This document shows positions 55,409 through 63,092 of a stretch of 64,000 nucleotides of DNA, one piece after another. Every line of letters starts with the position of its first letter. Position 1 is the first letter of the stretch. The DNA lies in NCBI RefSeq assembly GCF_002210165.1, contig NZ_AQQP01000008.1, forward strand, positions 186,001 to 250,000, read 5' to 3'. The notes below the pieces were generated by a model. It was given only the letters and a program-made list of their open reading frames with translations. It was not told the DNA's origin and did not search any database. The stretch is from Phaeobacter sp. 22II1-1F12B. GTDB lineage: Bacteria > Pseudomonadota > Alphaproteobacteria > Rhodobacterales > Rhodobacteraceae. Position numbers and translations under genes: made by a program.

Positions 55409-56335
55409 ATGCAAGACCTGGCCCTGACAATTGCGCCGATTTTCGTGATCGTCGTGCTGGGCAATGTCCTGCGTCGACTGGGTCTGCCGGGCGATGCGTT
55501 CTGGCCGCAGGCGTCGCGGCTGGGTTACTGGGTGCTGATCCCGTCGCTGCTGTTTTACAAGCTTTCCACCGCCGAGGTCGATATCGACCTGATGGCGCCG
55601 TTTACACTGGGGCTGGGCGGCGCGTTTTTCCTCGTGGGGTTCGTGATCCTGCTGGTGAGCGGGCTCGCGGGCATGAGCGGCGCACAGCGTGGTTCCGTCT
55701 TGCAGGGCGCGGTACGGCATAATTCCTTTATGGCATTGGCCGTGGCCGAGACGCTTTTCGGGTCCGAAGGGCTGTCGCTGGGCGCGCTGGCGGCCGCTGT
55801 GCTTGCGCTGGTGACGAACCTTGTCATCGTGCCGGTGCTGAAGCTGCTCGGCACAGGTGCCGACGGAGGGCTGGCCGGGCGTCAGGTTCTGAAAGATATC
55901 GTTTGCAATCCCTTGATCCTGTCGATCTGTGCCGGACTGGCAGTGAACGCCTTGGTAGCCGAACGGATTCCTGTGCTGCATGACGGCACCGCGATGCTGG
56001 GCGCGGTGGCCTTGCCGCTGATGCTGCTCTGCGTCGGTGCCGGTTTGCGACTAAAGGGGCTGCGCGCGCAACTTGCGCCGCTGGCCTTGTCGACGGCGGG
56101 CCGGTTCGTGCTGTTTCCGGTTTTCGTCTTGTTGCTTCCGACCGGGCTGGACACGCCGACACTTCTGATCCTGCTGATCTTTGCAGCGGTACCGACGGCT
56201 CCGTCCTCGACCGCACTGGCAGGAGAGACGGGGGGCGACACAGAGTTGATGAACGCGATCGTCACCTTTCAAACCGGCCTTGCCTTTGCGACCTTGCCAG
56301 TGACTCTCGCCCTGGCGGCGTTGTGGCTGGGCTGA
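55409..56335 (+). CDS. AEC family transporter (auxin efflux carrier-like)
   Basis: 308-aa membrane protein with about 10 hydrophobic segments, N-terminus LALTIAPIFVIVVLGNVLRR, later IPSLLFYKLST and FAAVPTAPSSTALAGETGGD, the latter with the conserved P-T-A-P-S-S stretch of AEC carriers. These move malonate or other organic acids. It starts 6 bp after acuI, so it is the last gene of the catabolic operon and may export or import a pathway acid. Confidence 0.9.
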   Translation: MQDLALTIAPIFVIVVLGNVLRRLGLPGDAFWPQASRLGYWVLIPSLLFYKLSTAEVDIDLMAPFTLGLGGAFFLVGFVILLVSGLAGMSGAQRGSVLQGAVRHNSFMALAVAETLFGSEGLSLGALAAAVLALVTNLVIVPVLKLLGTGADGGLAGRQVLKDIVCNPLILSICAGLAVNALVAERIPVLHDGTAMLGAVALPLMLLCVGAGLRLKGLRAQLAPLALSTAGRFVLFPVFVLLLPTGLDTPTLLILLIFAAVPTAPSSTALAGETGGDTELMNAIVTFQTGLAFATLPVTLALAALWLG

Positions 56336-56393
56336 GCTTGCGGTGCCACGCGGTTCAGTTGTGAAACTCGCGACGCAGGTTACATCCGATTAA

Positions 56394-56409
56394 CATAATC
56401 TTGATTATG
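56394..56409. repeat. Inverted repeat in convergent intergenic region
   Basis: CATAATC-TT-GATTATG, perfect 7-bp arms with a 2-base centre, between the convergent AEC and ABC-permease genes. AT-rich and without a T-run, so neither a strong terminator nor an obvious operator for a gene start. Confidence 0.45.
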
Positions 56410-56426
56410 CTCCTGAGTCCGGTTTC

Positions 56427-57224
56427 TCAGCCGCGCCCTTTGCGCCTGTCTGTGCCCGGCGTCGGCGTGTATCCGACCAAGGATAGGCCGAAGAACAGGA
56501 CAAGGCACAAAACCACCCATAAGAGCGCCCAGCCGTTAAAGCTTTGGTAGAGTGCGAAACGGATCAGTTCGACCGCGTGGGTAAACGGGTTGAAGGCGCA
56601 GATGTCGCGCAGGAGCTGAGAGCTTTCGGCCATTTTCCACAGCGGATAGAGCGCGGTCGACAGGAAGAACATGGGGAAGATGACGAAATTCATTACCCCG
56701 GCAAAGTTTTCCAGCTGCCTGATGGTCGAGGACAAAAGCAAGCCGAGCGCACCCAGCATCAGCCCGCTGAGCACCAGCGCGGGCAGCGCCAGAAGATACC
56801 CGGCGGGCGATATGGTGATCCCCATCGCGGCGGCGATGGCAAGAAACACGTAAACCTGTAGGATCGAGACGGCGACCCCGGCGACAAGCTTGCAGAATAA
56901 CAGCCACCAGCGCGGTAAAGGCGAGGTCAGCAAGAGCCGCATCGACCCCATCTCTTGGTCGTAAACCAGCGAGAGCGAGGACTGCATCCCGTTGAAAAGC
57001 TGGATCATGCCGCAGAGGCCGGGCACGATATAGACCTCGTAGGTAATGTAGGTGTCGTAGGGCGGGATGATCGACAGGCCAAGCGCGGCCCGGAACCCGG
57101 CAGCAAAGACCACCAGCCAGACCAGCGGTCGCACCAGCGCCGAAAGGAACCGGCTGCGCTGGTTGATGAAGCGCAGGGATTCCCGCGTAACGATAGCGGT
57201 CAGCGACGTGAGATAGGGATTCAT
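56427..57224 (-). CDS. ABC-2 type permease of quinoprotein (PQQ-alcohol) system
   Basis: 265-aa ABC-2 permease with six hydrophobic segments: RPLVWLVVFAAGFRAALGLS, QLFNGMQSSLSLVYDQEMGS, MRLLLTSPLPRWWLLFCKLV, FPMFFLSTALYPLWKMAESS, FNPFTHAVELIRFALY. It matches the permease family linked to PQQ-dependent alcohol dehydrogenase systems (PedC-like; LutF-like in methylotroph lanthanide loci). Its ATG overlaps the ATPase stop (ATGA), making the last two genes of the leftward operon a pair. ABC-2 permeases are usually exporters; the transported molecule is unknown. Confidence 0.88.
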   Translation of the reverse strand: MNPYLTSLTAIVTRESLRFINQRSRFLSALVRPLVWLVVFAAGFRAALGLSIIPPYDTYITYEVYIVPGLCGMIQLFNGMQSSLSLVYDQEMGSMRLLLTSPLPRWWLLFCKLVAGVAVSILQVYVFLAIAAAMGITISPAGYLLALPALVLSGLMLGALGLLLSSTIRQLENFAGVMNFVIFPMFFLSTALYPLWKMAESSQLLRDICAFNPFTHAVELIRFALYQSFNGWALLWVVLCLVLFFGLSLVGYTPTPGTDRRKGRG

Positions 57225-57955
57225 GCCGGGGTCTTTTCCTCCGCCTCCGCGCCGGTCATGGCCATGAAGACATCCGTCAGCGGCTTTCCGGCAGCGATGG
57301 TTTCCGCCCGGTCATGGGCAAGTACGCGGCCCCGGTGCAGGATAACCACGTCATCCTGTGGTGCAATCTCATCGACAAGATGCGTGGCCCAGAACACGGT
57401 AAGCCCCCCGCCCGCCAGTTCATGAACGTGATCGGTGATCGCGCGGCGGCTGGCGGTGTCCAGCCCGACAGTGGGTTCGTCTAGCAGCAGCACCTCAGGG
57501 TTATGGACAAGCGCGCGGGCGATCTCCATTCGGCGCCGATGGCCGCCATTCAGCGCGCGCACCTTTTCACGGGCCCGTTCGCGCATATCGAGCCGCTCGA
57601 GCGCCGCATCGATCCGCGCCTGCGCCTGCCGCCCGGAAAGCCCGTGCAGCGCGGCGAAATAGGTCATGTTGCGCGACACTGTCATATCGAGATCGAGGGT
57701 TGGTTGCTGGAACACGACTCCGATCTTCGACAACGCGGCGCGGGGGTTGGTGGCGATGTCATGCCCGGCAATCCTGATGCGCCCCTGCCCCGTTACGGTC
57801 AGCCGGGTGAGCAGGGAAAACAGCGTCGATTTCCCTGCGCCGTTCGGCCCCAGCAGCGCCGAGAAACGGCCCGGCGCCAGAGCAAAGCTCACATCGTCAA
57901 GCGCACGGCGCTCGCCGTAGCTATAGCTGACGTGGGCAATATCGAGCGCGCTCAT
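57221..57955 (-). CDS. ABC transporter ATP-binding protein of quinoprotein system
   Basis: 244-aa ABC ATPase. Walker A GPNGAGKST, Q-loop VFQQPTLDLDMTV, Walker B VLLLDEPTVGLD, H-loop WATHLVDE. The signature is LNGGHRRRMEIARAL in place of LSGGQ, which I recall as characteristic of the ATPase linked to PQQ-dependent alcohol dehydrogenases (LutE-like). It overlaps the permease by 4 bp and starts 6 bp after the small exported protein. It would power the ABC-2 permease. Confidence 0.92.
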   Translation of the reverse strand: MSALDIAHVSYSYGERRALDDVSFALAPGRFSALLGPNGAGKSTLFSLLTRLTVTGQGRIRIAGHDIATNPRAALSKIGVVFQQPTLDLDMTVSRNMTYFAALHGLSGRQAQARIDAALERLDMRERAREKVRALNGGHRRRMEIARALVHNPEVLLLDEPTVGLDTASRRAITDHVHELAGGGLTVFWATHLVDEIAPQDDVVILHRGRVLAHDRAETIAAGKPLTDVFMAMTGAEAEEKTPA

Positions 57956-57961
57956 ATCGGG

Positions 57962-58390
57962 TTACTGGATGGTGATCTCGACACGCTGGGTTTCACCGGT
58001 GGAGCCGGGAATCCGCAGGAAATAACGCCCCGGCTTGATCGCGATAAATTCGATTTCCATCGTGCCTTCATCGTCGAATTCCACGCTTTCGAGGCCAAAG
58101 GGGCGCACTTCGAGATCATTGATGACGATCTCGTTGATCCAGATTGCGCGGAAAAACCCCGGTCCTTCAAGGGCAAGTTCGCCGCTGCCATCCGAGGTGA
58201 TCTCAAGCTCGTAGCCGGTGCCCGATTTGAGCGTGATCGGGCCTTCGGCCAGCGGCTTGCCAAGACCAAGGGTGATTTCGGGCATGTCCTCCATATTGTC
58301 GTTCGAGAGAATGCCGGCAAAGCCAAACTCATGGGCGGTGGCGGGAATGGCGAGGCAGGCGATGACGGCGGCAAAAATGGTGCGTTTCAT
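57962..58390 (-). CDS. Small exported protein of the quinoprotein/lut-like operon
   Basis: 142-aa protein with a Sec signal peptide (KRTIFAAVIACLAIPATA, cleavage before HEF). The mature part is acidic and beta-rich, with EITLGLGKPLAEGPITLKSG, ALEGPGFFRAIWINEIVIND and GRYFLRIPGSTGE; a cupredoxin-like fold is possible, but the only Cys lies in the signal peptide. I recall small exported proteins of unknown function at this place in quinoprotein and lanthanide-utilisation loci. ATGA overlap with the upstream ATPase gene; 6 bp before the next. Function unknown; a periplasmic accessory or metal-binding role is a guess. Confidence 0.8.
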   Translation of the reverse strand: MKRTIFAAVIACLAIPATAHEFGFAGILSNDNMEDMPEITLGLGKPLAEGPITLKSGTGYELEITSDGSGELALEGPGFFRAIWINEIVINDLEVRPFGLESVEFDDEGTMEIEFIAIKPGRYFLRIPGSTGETQRVEITIQ

Positions 58391-59001
58391 AAGGCGTCCT
58401 TTCTGGAATGTTCAAAGGGGTTGGCCGGGGATCCCCGGAGTTCGAGAATACGCGTGGCCAGCCGTTCGGCATCGCTGAGCGTGTGGGTGACGAAGAGAAC
58501 CGCCGGTTTCGTGGCGGCGATCAGCTCTTCGATCAGGCGGAGCATGGATTGCGCGGTCTCATGGTCGAGCGAGACCAGCGGTTCATCCATGATGAGGAAT
58601 TCGGGCCGCCCGGCAAAGGCGCGGGCAAGGGTGAGGCGGCGCTGCTGACCAAGAGAAAGCTGGGTCGGAAAAAGATCGGCCTTGTCGGCGATACCGACGC
58701 GGGCGAGCATATCGAGCGCTTGGGTGCGGGACAGGTCCGGATGGATCAGGGTGAGGTTTTCGATTACACTGCGCCAGAGCAGCAGGGTCGGTTCCTGAAA
58801 CACCATCGCGATGTTGCCGGGGCGCTCGACCCGACCGGTAAAGCTGTCGTCTATACCCGCGACGATCCGCAAAAGTGTGGTTTTGCCTATCCCGGACGGG
58901 CCGGTCAGTGCGACGCATTCGCCGCTGGCGATGTCGAACCGGCAGGGGCCGAGCACCGGGCTTTCGCCAAAGGATTTACCTGTCACATCGACCCTGATCA
59001 T
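58387..59001 (-). CDS. NitT/TauT-like ABC transporter ATP-binding protein
   Basis: 204-aa compact ABC ATPase: Walker A GPSGIGKTT, Q-loop MVFQEPTLLLWRSV, signature LSLGQQRRLTLARAF, Walker B FLIMDEPLVSLDHE, H-loop VTHTLSDAE. It belongs to the SsuB/TauB-like importer group. The start is the ATG at 59001, which overlaps the permease stop (ATGA); the frame stays open upstream but runs through the permease gene in another frame. Works with the permease and binding protein immediately upstream. Confidence 0.92.
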   Translation of the reverse strand: MIRVDVTGKSFGESPVLGPCRFDIASGECVALTGPSGIGKTTLLRIVAGIDDSFTGRVERPGNIAMVFQEPTLLLWRSVIENLTLIHPDLSRTQALDMLARVGIADKADLFPTQLSLGQQRRLTLARAFAGRPEFLIMDEPLVSLDHETAQSMLRLIEELIAATKPAVLFVTHTLSDAERLATRILELRGSPANPFEHSRKDAL

Positions 59002-59747
59002 GCGACCCGCCAGCGCGTCACGCGCCGCTCCCACGGTTGCAGGATGCCCCATTCGACCACCAGCATGACGGTGATGAAAGAGAGCGCGTAGATCAGGACC
59101 ATGCCCACGTCGAAGAGCTGGAAATAGAGGTGGATCTGGAAGCCGATCCCGTTGGATCGACCGAGGAATTCGACCACGAGAACGATCTTCCAGATCACGG
59201 CGACGCCGGAGCGGGCCGATGCGGCGATAAAGGGCGCAAGCTGCGGCAGCAGGATGTGGCGCAGACGGGTGCGGAATGACAGGCGATAGATGCGGGCCAT
59301 CGCGTCGAGTTCGCGGTCCAACGAGCGCGCCCCTTCGCGGATGACGGTGGCGACATTCGGGATCTTGTTCAGCGTAACGGCGGCGATGGCGGCGGTTTCG
59401 TTCAGCCCGATCCAGAGATAGCAAAGCACGATCAGCACCAGCGCGGGCAGGTTCAGGAAGACCACCAGCCACGGGTCGAGCCAACGGTTCAGACGGTCGT
59501 TTCGTCCCATCGCCAGCCCGAGGATCGTGCCAAGGGTCATGGCGAGCAGAAAGGCCCAGATCACCCGCAGCAGGGTATGACCAAGGTGATAAGGAAGCTC
59601 GCCCGAGCGGATCTCGGCCAGCAGCGGGGCGACCAGCGAAAACGGCGAGGGCAGGATCTGCGGATCGGCGGTGATCCAAGCGGCGGCGCTCCAGAAGATC
59701 AGGAGGCCAATAAGGGAAAGAGCCGTGATGGCGGATTTCTCTGTCAT
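58998..59747 (-). CDS. NitT/TauT-like ABC transporter permease
   Basis: 249-aa binding-protein-dependent permease with about six membrane segments: TALSLIGLLIFWSAAAWITA, LGHTLLRVIWAFLLAMTLGT and the EAA-loop region LSFRTRLRHILLPQLAPFIA. SsuC/TauC-like in length and layout. It lies 10 bp after the binding-protein stop and overlaps its ATPase. Imports an unknown small solute; in this neighbourhood a cofactor, metal complex or alcohol-related solute is conceivable. Confidence 0.9.
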   Translation of the reverse strand: MTEKSAITALSLIGLLIFWSAAAWITADPQILPSPFSLVAPLLAEIRSGELPYHLGHTLLRVIWAFLLAMTLGTILGLAMGRNDRLNRWLDPWLVVFLNLPALVLIVLCYLWIGLNETAAIAAVTLNKIPNVATVIREGARSLDRELDAMARIYRLSFRTRLRHILLPQLAPFIAASARSGVAVIWKIVLVVEFLGRSNGIGFQIHLYFQLFDVGMVLIYALSFITVMLVVEWGILQPWERRVTRWRVA

Positions 59748-59757
59748 CCAGCACGGC

Positions 59758-60729
59758 CTAATCTACCTGCGCGAAAAGCCCATCGGGCAGGGTCGTGGCC
59801 TTGCCAACCAGCTTTTCGCCGCCCAGACGGGCCATCAATTGCAGGAAACGGTCCGCGTCCTCGCGGTCGACGGGTTTGTCCGGGGGGATGCCCGCGCGGA
59901 AATCGTCGCGCGTGGCGATGAATTCGGCGTCCGAGCCAACCCGCATCATCGGACGCAGGTCGTCCCAGACCGCGTCATCCGAGGCCAGCAGATCCTTGGC
60001 CGCGCGCGAGGCATCATGGAGCGCCTGAAGGACGCCGGGGTTGTCGGCAACAAAGCTTTCCCGCAGCACGTAGCCCAGCAGCGGCGTGTCAGGGTTGAGG
60101 CCCAGCGACTGCGCCGCATCACTGACCGAGATCAGCTCGCGCATACCTTCGGCTTTCATCCGCGAAAGGTAGTGCCAGTAATTCACCGAGCCTTGGGTTT
60201 CTCCGCCAAGCCCGGTCTTGTAGATCAGTGGCGGCGCGGCAAAGACCTGTTCGGTCTGCTCGGTCAGATCCAGACCGTATTCAGAGGCCGCATAGGCGCG
60301 CAGGATCAGCCAGCTTTTGTCCAGCGGCCCGCCCGCGATCCCGATCTTGCCGCCCGCGAGATCGGCAAGGGACTGGGCGGTACTGTCGGCGGGAACGACC
60401 AGCCCACCCACCGCCTTGGAATAGGGAAGAAACACGTAGTCGCGGCCTGCCGAGCGCTGTCGCGCAGTCCAGATCCAGTCGGCGACGATCAGATCGGCCC
60501 TGCCCCCTTCGAAAGCGACGCGGGTTGCGCCATTATCCGCATAGGGCTGCATGACCAGTTCAAATCCGTTGGCGTGGTCGAACCCTTGCGCCTTGATCGT
60601 CGAAAGCTCCCAGTTGACGGTGCCGATTTTCAGCGTGGCGGCGCGGATCTGTGGCATGTCCTGCGCGTAAGCGCCCTGCCCCGAAACAAGCGCGGCAACC
60701 AGCAGGAGATTTCGCAGGTATTTCATCAT
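59758..60729 (-). CDS. NitT/TauT-like ABC transporter substrate-binding protein
   Basis: 323-aa periplasmic binding protein. Signal peptide KYLRNLLLVAALVSGQGAYA; mature start QDMPQIRAATLKIGTVNWEL; GGLVVPADSTAQSLADLAGG and KIGIAGGPLDKSWLILRAYA follow the NMT1/THI5-like pattern. Two ATGs (60729, 60726) are adjacent; I use the first. The frame upstream is open but antisense-like and lacks a ribosome site. It sits between the beta-propeller gene and its permease, so a complete importer is nested in the quinoprotein operon. Confidence 0.88.
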   Translation of the reverse strand: MMKYLRNLLLVAALVSGQGAYAQDMPQIRAATLKIGTVNWELSTIKAQGFDHANGFELVMQPYADNGATRVAFEGGRADLIVADWIWTARQRSAGRDYVFLPYSKAVGGLVVPADSTAQSLADLAGGKIGIAGGPLDKSWLILRAYAASEYGLDLTEQTEQVFAAPPLIYKTGLGGETQGSVNYWHYLSRMKAEGMRELISVSDAAQSLGLNPDTPLLGYVLRESFVADNPGVLQALHDASRAAKDLLASDDAVWDDLRPMMRVGSDAEFIATRDDFRAGIPPDKPVDREDADRFLQLMARLGGEKLVGKATTLPDGLFAQVD

Positions 60730-60743
60730 CGGGCGACCCGGGC

Positions 60744-61718
60744 CTAGTCCGGCGCGACCACGACGCCCCAGGGCTGCTGACCGACCTGAACCGACTTGAT
60801 CGCCTTTTGCGCCTCTACGTCGATGATCGTCACGTCGTTGGAATTGCCATTGGTGGTGATCAGGAATTTTTCGTCCGGGGTGAAGGCCAGCTGCCAGACC
60901 CGCTGGCCGGTCATAATGTATTTCACGACCTCGTGGCTTTGCCCGTCGATCACCGCGACCCGGTTGGAGGGGCCAAGCGCGACAAAGATCCACTTGCCAT
61001 CCGACGTGGTCCGCACGCCGACCGGTTGCAGCCATTCCGGCTGCACACCCGGCACCTCAAAACTGATCTTGTCGCTAAGCGTGGGCGTGCCGTCCTCGGC
61101 GATGTCGATGATCGAAACGGTGCCGCCGATCTCGGCCGAAACATAAAGAATCTTGCCATCATGGCTGTACTGCGCGTAGCGCGGGCGCTGGTCGACAAGG
61201 ATGTTGTGCTTGATCTTGTAATCCGAGGTATCGATGAAATGCGCCATGTTCGTCGTCTCGGAGGTGTTGATTACGAATTTCGCGTCGGGACTGATCGCCA
61301 TGCCTTCGGGTTCGACGCCGACGGGGATACCTGCCCGTACGGTGTGAGTTTCGGTGTCGATCACGGTCACGAGGTTGTCGTCCTCATTCGCGACGTAAAG
61401 CGGGTTGCCCGACGGGTGCAGCACGAAAAGTTCCGGGTCGGGGCCAGAGGGCAGCGTATAGAGTTCCTCGTAGCTTTCGGCATCGAAGACCCGCACCATG
61501 TCGTCATCAGAGGCGCAGACATAGAGCAGCTTGCCATCCGGGCTGATGGTGATACCGCGCGGGCGGTTACCGGCGGGGAATTCGGTGAGGACTTCCCAGC
61601 TGTCACTGTCCAGCACCGTGACCGTGTTGCCCTTTTCATTGCTGACATAGACCTTGTTGGCGAATGCGCCGGTGGCAAGGCAGGAGAATGTCAGGCAGGT
61701 CGCGATCAGGCGCTTCAT
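60744..61718 (-). CDS. PQQ-associated YVTN beta-propeller protein
   Basis: 324-aa exported beta-propeller. Signal peptide KRLIATCLTFSCLATGAFA; repeated blades such as KVYVSNEKGNTVTVLDSDSW, GITISPDGKLLYVCASDDDM, NPLYVANEDDNLVTVIDTET and LAFTPDEKFLITTNGNSNDV. This is the PQQ-dependent-catabolism-associated propeller family; a YVTN-type protein also occurs in lanthanide-utilisation clusters. I start at ATG 61718 (a TTG just upstream is in frame); AAGGAA precedes it. It probably acts in the periplasm with the binding protein encoded 12 bp upstream. Precise role unknown. Confidence 0.9.
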   Translation of the reverse strand: MKRLIATCLTFSCLATGAFANKVYVSNEKGNTVTVLDSDSWEVLTEFPAGNRPRGITISPDGKLLYVCASDDDMVRVFDAESYEELYTLPSGPDPELFVLHPSGNPLYVANEDDNLVTVIDTETHTVRAGIPVGVEPEGMAISPDAKFVINTSETTNMAHFIDTSDYKIKHNILVDQRPRYAQYSHDGKILYVSAEIGGTVSIIDIAEDGTPTLSDKISFEVPGVQPEWLQPVGVRTTSDGKWIFVALGPSNRVAVIDGQSHEVVKYIMTGQRVWQLAFTPDEKFLITTNGNSNDVTIIDVEAQKAIKSVQVGQQPWGVVVAPD

Positions 61719-61730
61719 CAAGGTATTCCT

Positions 61731-62912
61731 TCAGTTAAAGGCGGTGCAGGCGGATTCCGGCATGTCGAGGCCAAGCGAATCCAGCGGGGAGCGCTGGTGC
61801 AGGTAGCCTTCCTGCGGCGAAACACTCATGGTGATACGGTCGTCATAGAGCAGGATCGGCTGGCGCATCTGGCCGTTCCACTGGCGGAAGGTGACCTTTT
61901 GGCCCTTGAACGCGGCCAGCTCAAAGGCATCCGAAAGGGCATAGTCGCGCAAGACCCCCGGCGCGGCCTCGCCGGTGCGGGTGACGGCCTCGCCGATGAC
62001 GCGCAGGGCGAGCCATGCCTGGTAATCCTCTTCGCGCACGCGGCGGTTGGTCAGCTCCTCGAACCGGCGCTGGAACTGGGTGGCGCCCCAAGCCTCATGC
62101 GCGGCGTGGAAGGTGACCGGGCGCAGGCCGGAAGAGCCCATGACCGGGCGCGGGGTCCAAAGGTTAAACGGCAGGTAAGGCGCGAAAACATCCGAGGCAT
62201 CGGCGGCGATCACGATGTCATGGTCGCGCGCATCCTGCGTAAAGACAGGGATCTGGCGCTGGACCAGCACATGCCCGGTATCCGTACGGCGCGACCCGCC
62301 GGTGTCTTCGTATTCGCGCTGCTCCACGATCTTCGCGCCGAATTTCTTTGCCGCGCGGCGGTACTCTTCGGCCAGCGCGGTGTCGGCGGAGTTGGAGCCA
62401 TGGATCAGGAACCAGTCCGACCACTTCTTCCACATGGCGAATTGCGCGATGGCATCCGCCATCATCGCGTCAGAGGGCGCGACATGCAGCAGGTTGGCGC
62501 GACACTCGCCGTCGCGCAGCGCGGTGTCGCGGGCAAGGGCGTTGATCAGCAGCACCTTGTCGCCTGCGCGGTCGGACAGGCGCAGCAGATCATCGGCACG
62601 GGCCATCGTGATGATGATACCCGCGCCTTCGCTCATCAGCGCGTCAAAGACGGCATCGGCCTCATCAGGCGTGGTCGTGACCGTGTCGAGCGTCCATGTC
62701 TGGCCCATGAAATTGCCGGTGGTCTGGTTGTCTTCATTCGCTAGCAGGGCCCCGGCAAACCCGAGATCATCGGGGTTCAGGTCATAGCGCGAGATCGGCG
62801 CGAGCTGCGGATAGTCGATGCGGAACACGGTCGCGCGGATTTCGACCGCTTGCGCGACAGTCGCGAAAGCAGCGCAGATGCCGACAAGCAGCACTGACAG
62901 GAAGTGTCGCAT
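61731..62912 (-). CDS. Periplasmic binding protein of quinoprotein-associated ABC system
   Basis: 393-aa type 1 (Leu/Ile/Val-like) periplasmic-binding-fold protein and first gene of the leftward eight-gene operon. Signal peptide RHFLSVLLVGICAAFATVAQA, mature VEIRATVFRIDYPQLAPISR. Segments SDWFLIHGSNSADTALAEEY and WLALRVIGEAVTRTGEAAPG fit the binding-protein family tied to PQQ-dependent alcohol dehydrogenase ABC systems (LutA-like). The ATG at 62912 has GGGAGGAG upstream; the open frame beyond it crosses the leader hairpin and is not coding. Partner ATPase and permease are at 57221 and 56427. Confidence 0.88.
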   Translation of the reverse strand: MRHFLSVLLVGICAAFATVAQAVEIRATVFRIDYPQLAPISRYDLNPDDLGFAGALLANEDNQTTGNFMGQTWTLDTVTTTPDEADAVFDALMSEGAGIIITMARADDLLRLSDRAGDKVLLINALARDTALRDGECRANLLHVAPSDAMMADAIAQFAMWKKWSDWFLIHGSNSADTALAEEYRRAAKKFGAKIVEQREYEDTGGSRRTDTGHVLVQRQIPVFTQDARDHDIVIAADASDVFAPYLPFNLWTPRPVMGSSGLRPVTFHAAHEAWGATQFQRRFEELTNRRVREEDYQAWLALRVIGEAVTRTGEAAPGVLRDYALSDAFELAAFKGQKVTFRQWNGQMRQPILLYDDRITMSVSPQEGYLHQRSPLDSLGLDMPESACTAFN

Positions 62913-62923
62913 ATTCTCCTCCC

Positions 62924-62956
62924 GCAGGTCTGGCTGCCCTCCCGCAGCCGACCTGC
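62924..62956 (-). promoter_or_regulatory. Leader hairpin before the quinoprotein-associated operon
   Basis: GCAGGT-CT-GGCTG, 8-base loop, CAGCC-G-ACCTGC: an 11-bp interrupted stem that ends just before the GGGAGGAG ribosome site of the binding-protein gene. A leader stem so close to the start could influence translation or message stability. The rest of the 180-bp divergent gap (62913-63092) must hold both promoters; I see no clear -35/-10. Confidence 0.45.
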
Positions 62957-63092
62957 CCGTTGCGATAGTGCCAGATACAGGGTCAAACCCAACCAATACT
63001 TTTGGCGCATTGCGCGGGTCGGGCACGTGGTTAGGATTGCGACGCCGGGCACGCGCTGAACGCGGATCTGCCCGAACCCCGGGGAGAGAGAG

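Noticed and set aside
54719-55981. Long minus-strand open frame (420 aa) opposite acuI and the AEC gene
   Set aside because: It is antisense to two clearly recognisable genes, has a Gln/His/Arg-rich composition typical of high-GC shadow frames, and matches no family.
59002-59754. ATPase frame extended upstream as a permease-ATPase fusion
   Set aside because: The additional residues come from an off-frame reading of the permease gene; the ATG at 59001 with ATGA overlap gives a normal ATPase.
60730-61035. Upstream extension of the NitT/TauT-like binding protein
   Set aside because: It overlaps the beta-propeller gene in another frame and would bury a perfect signal peptide.
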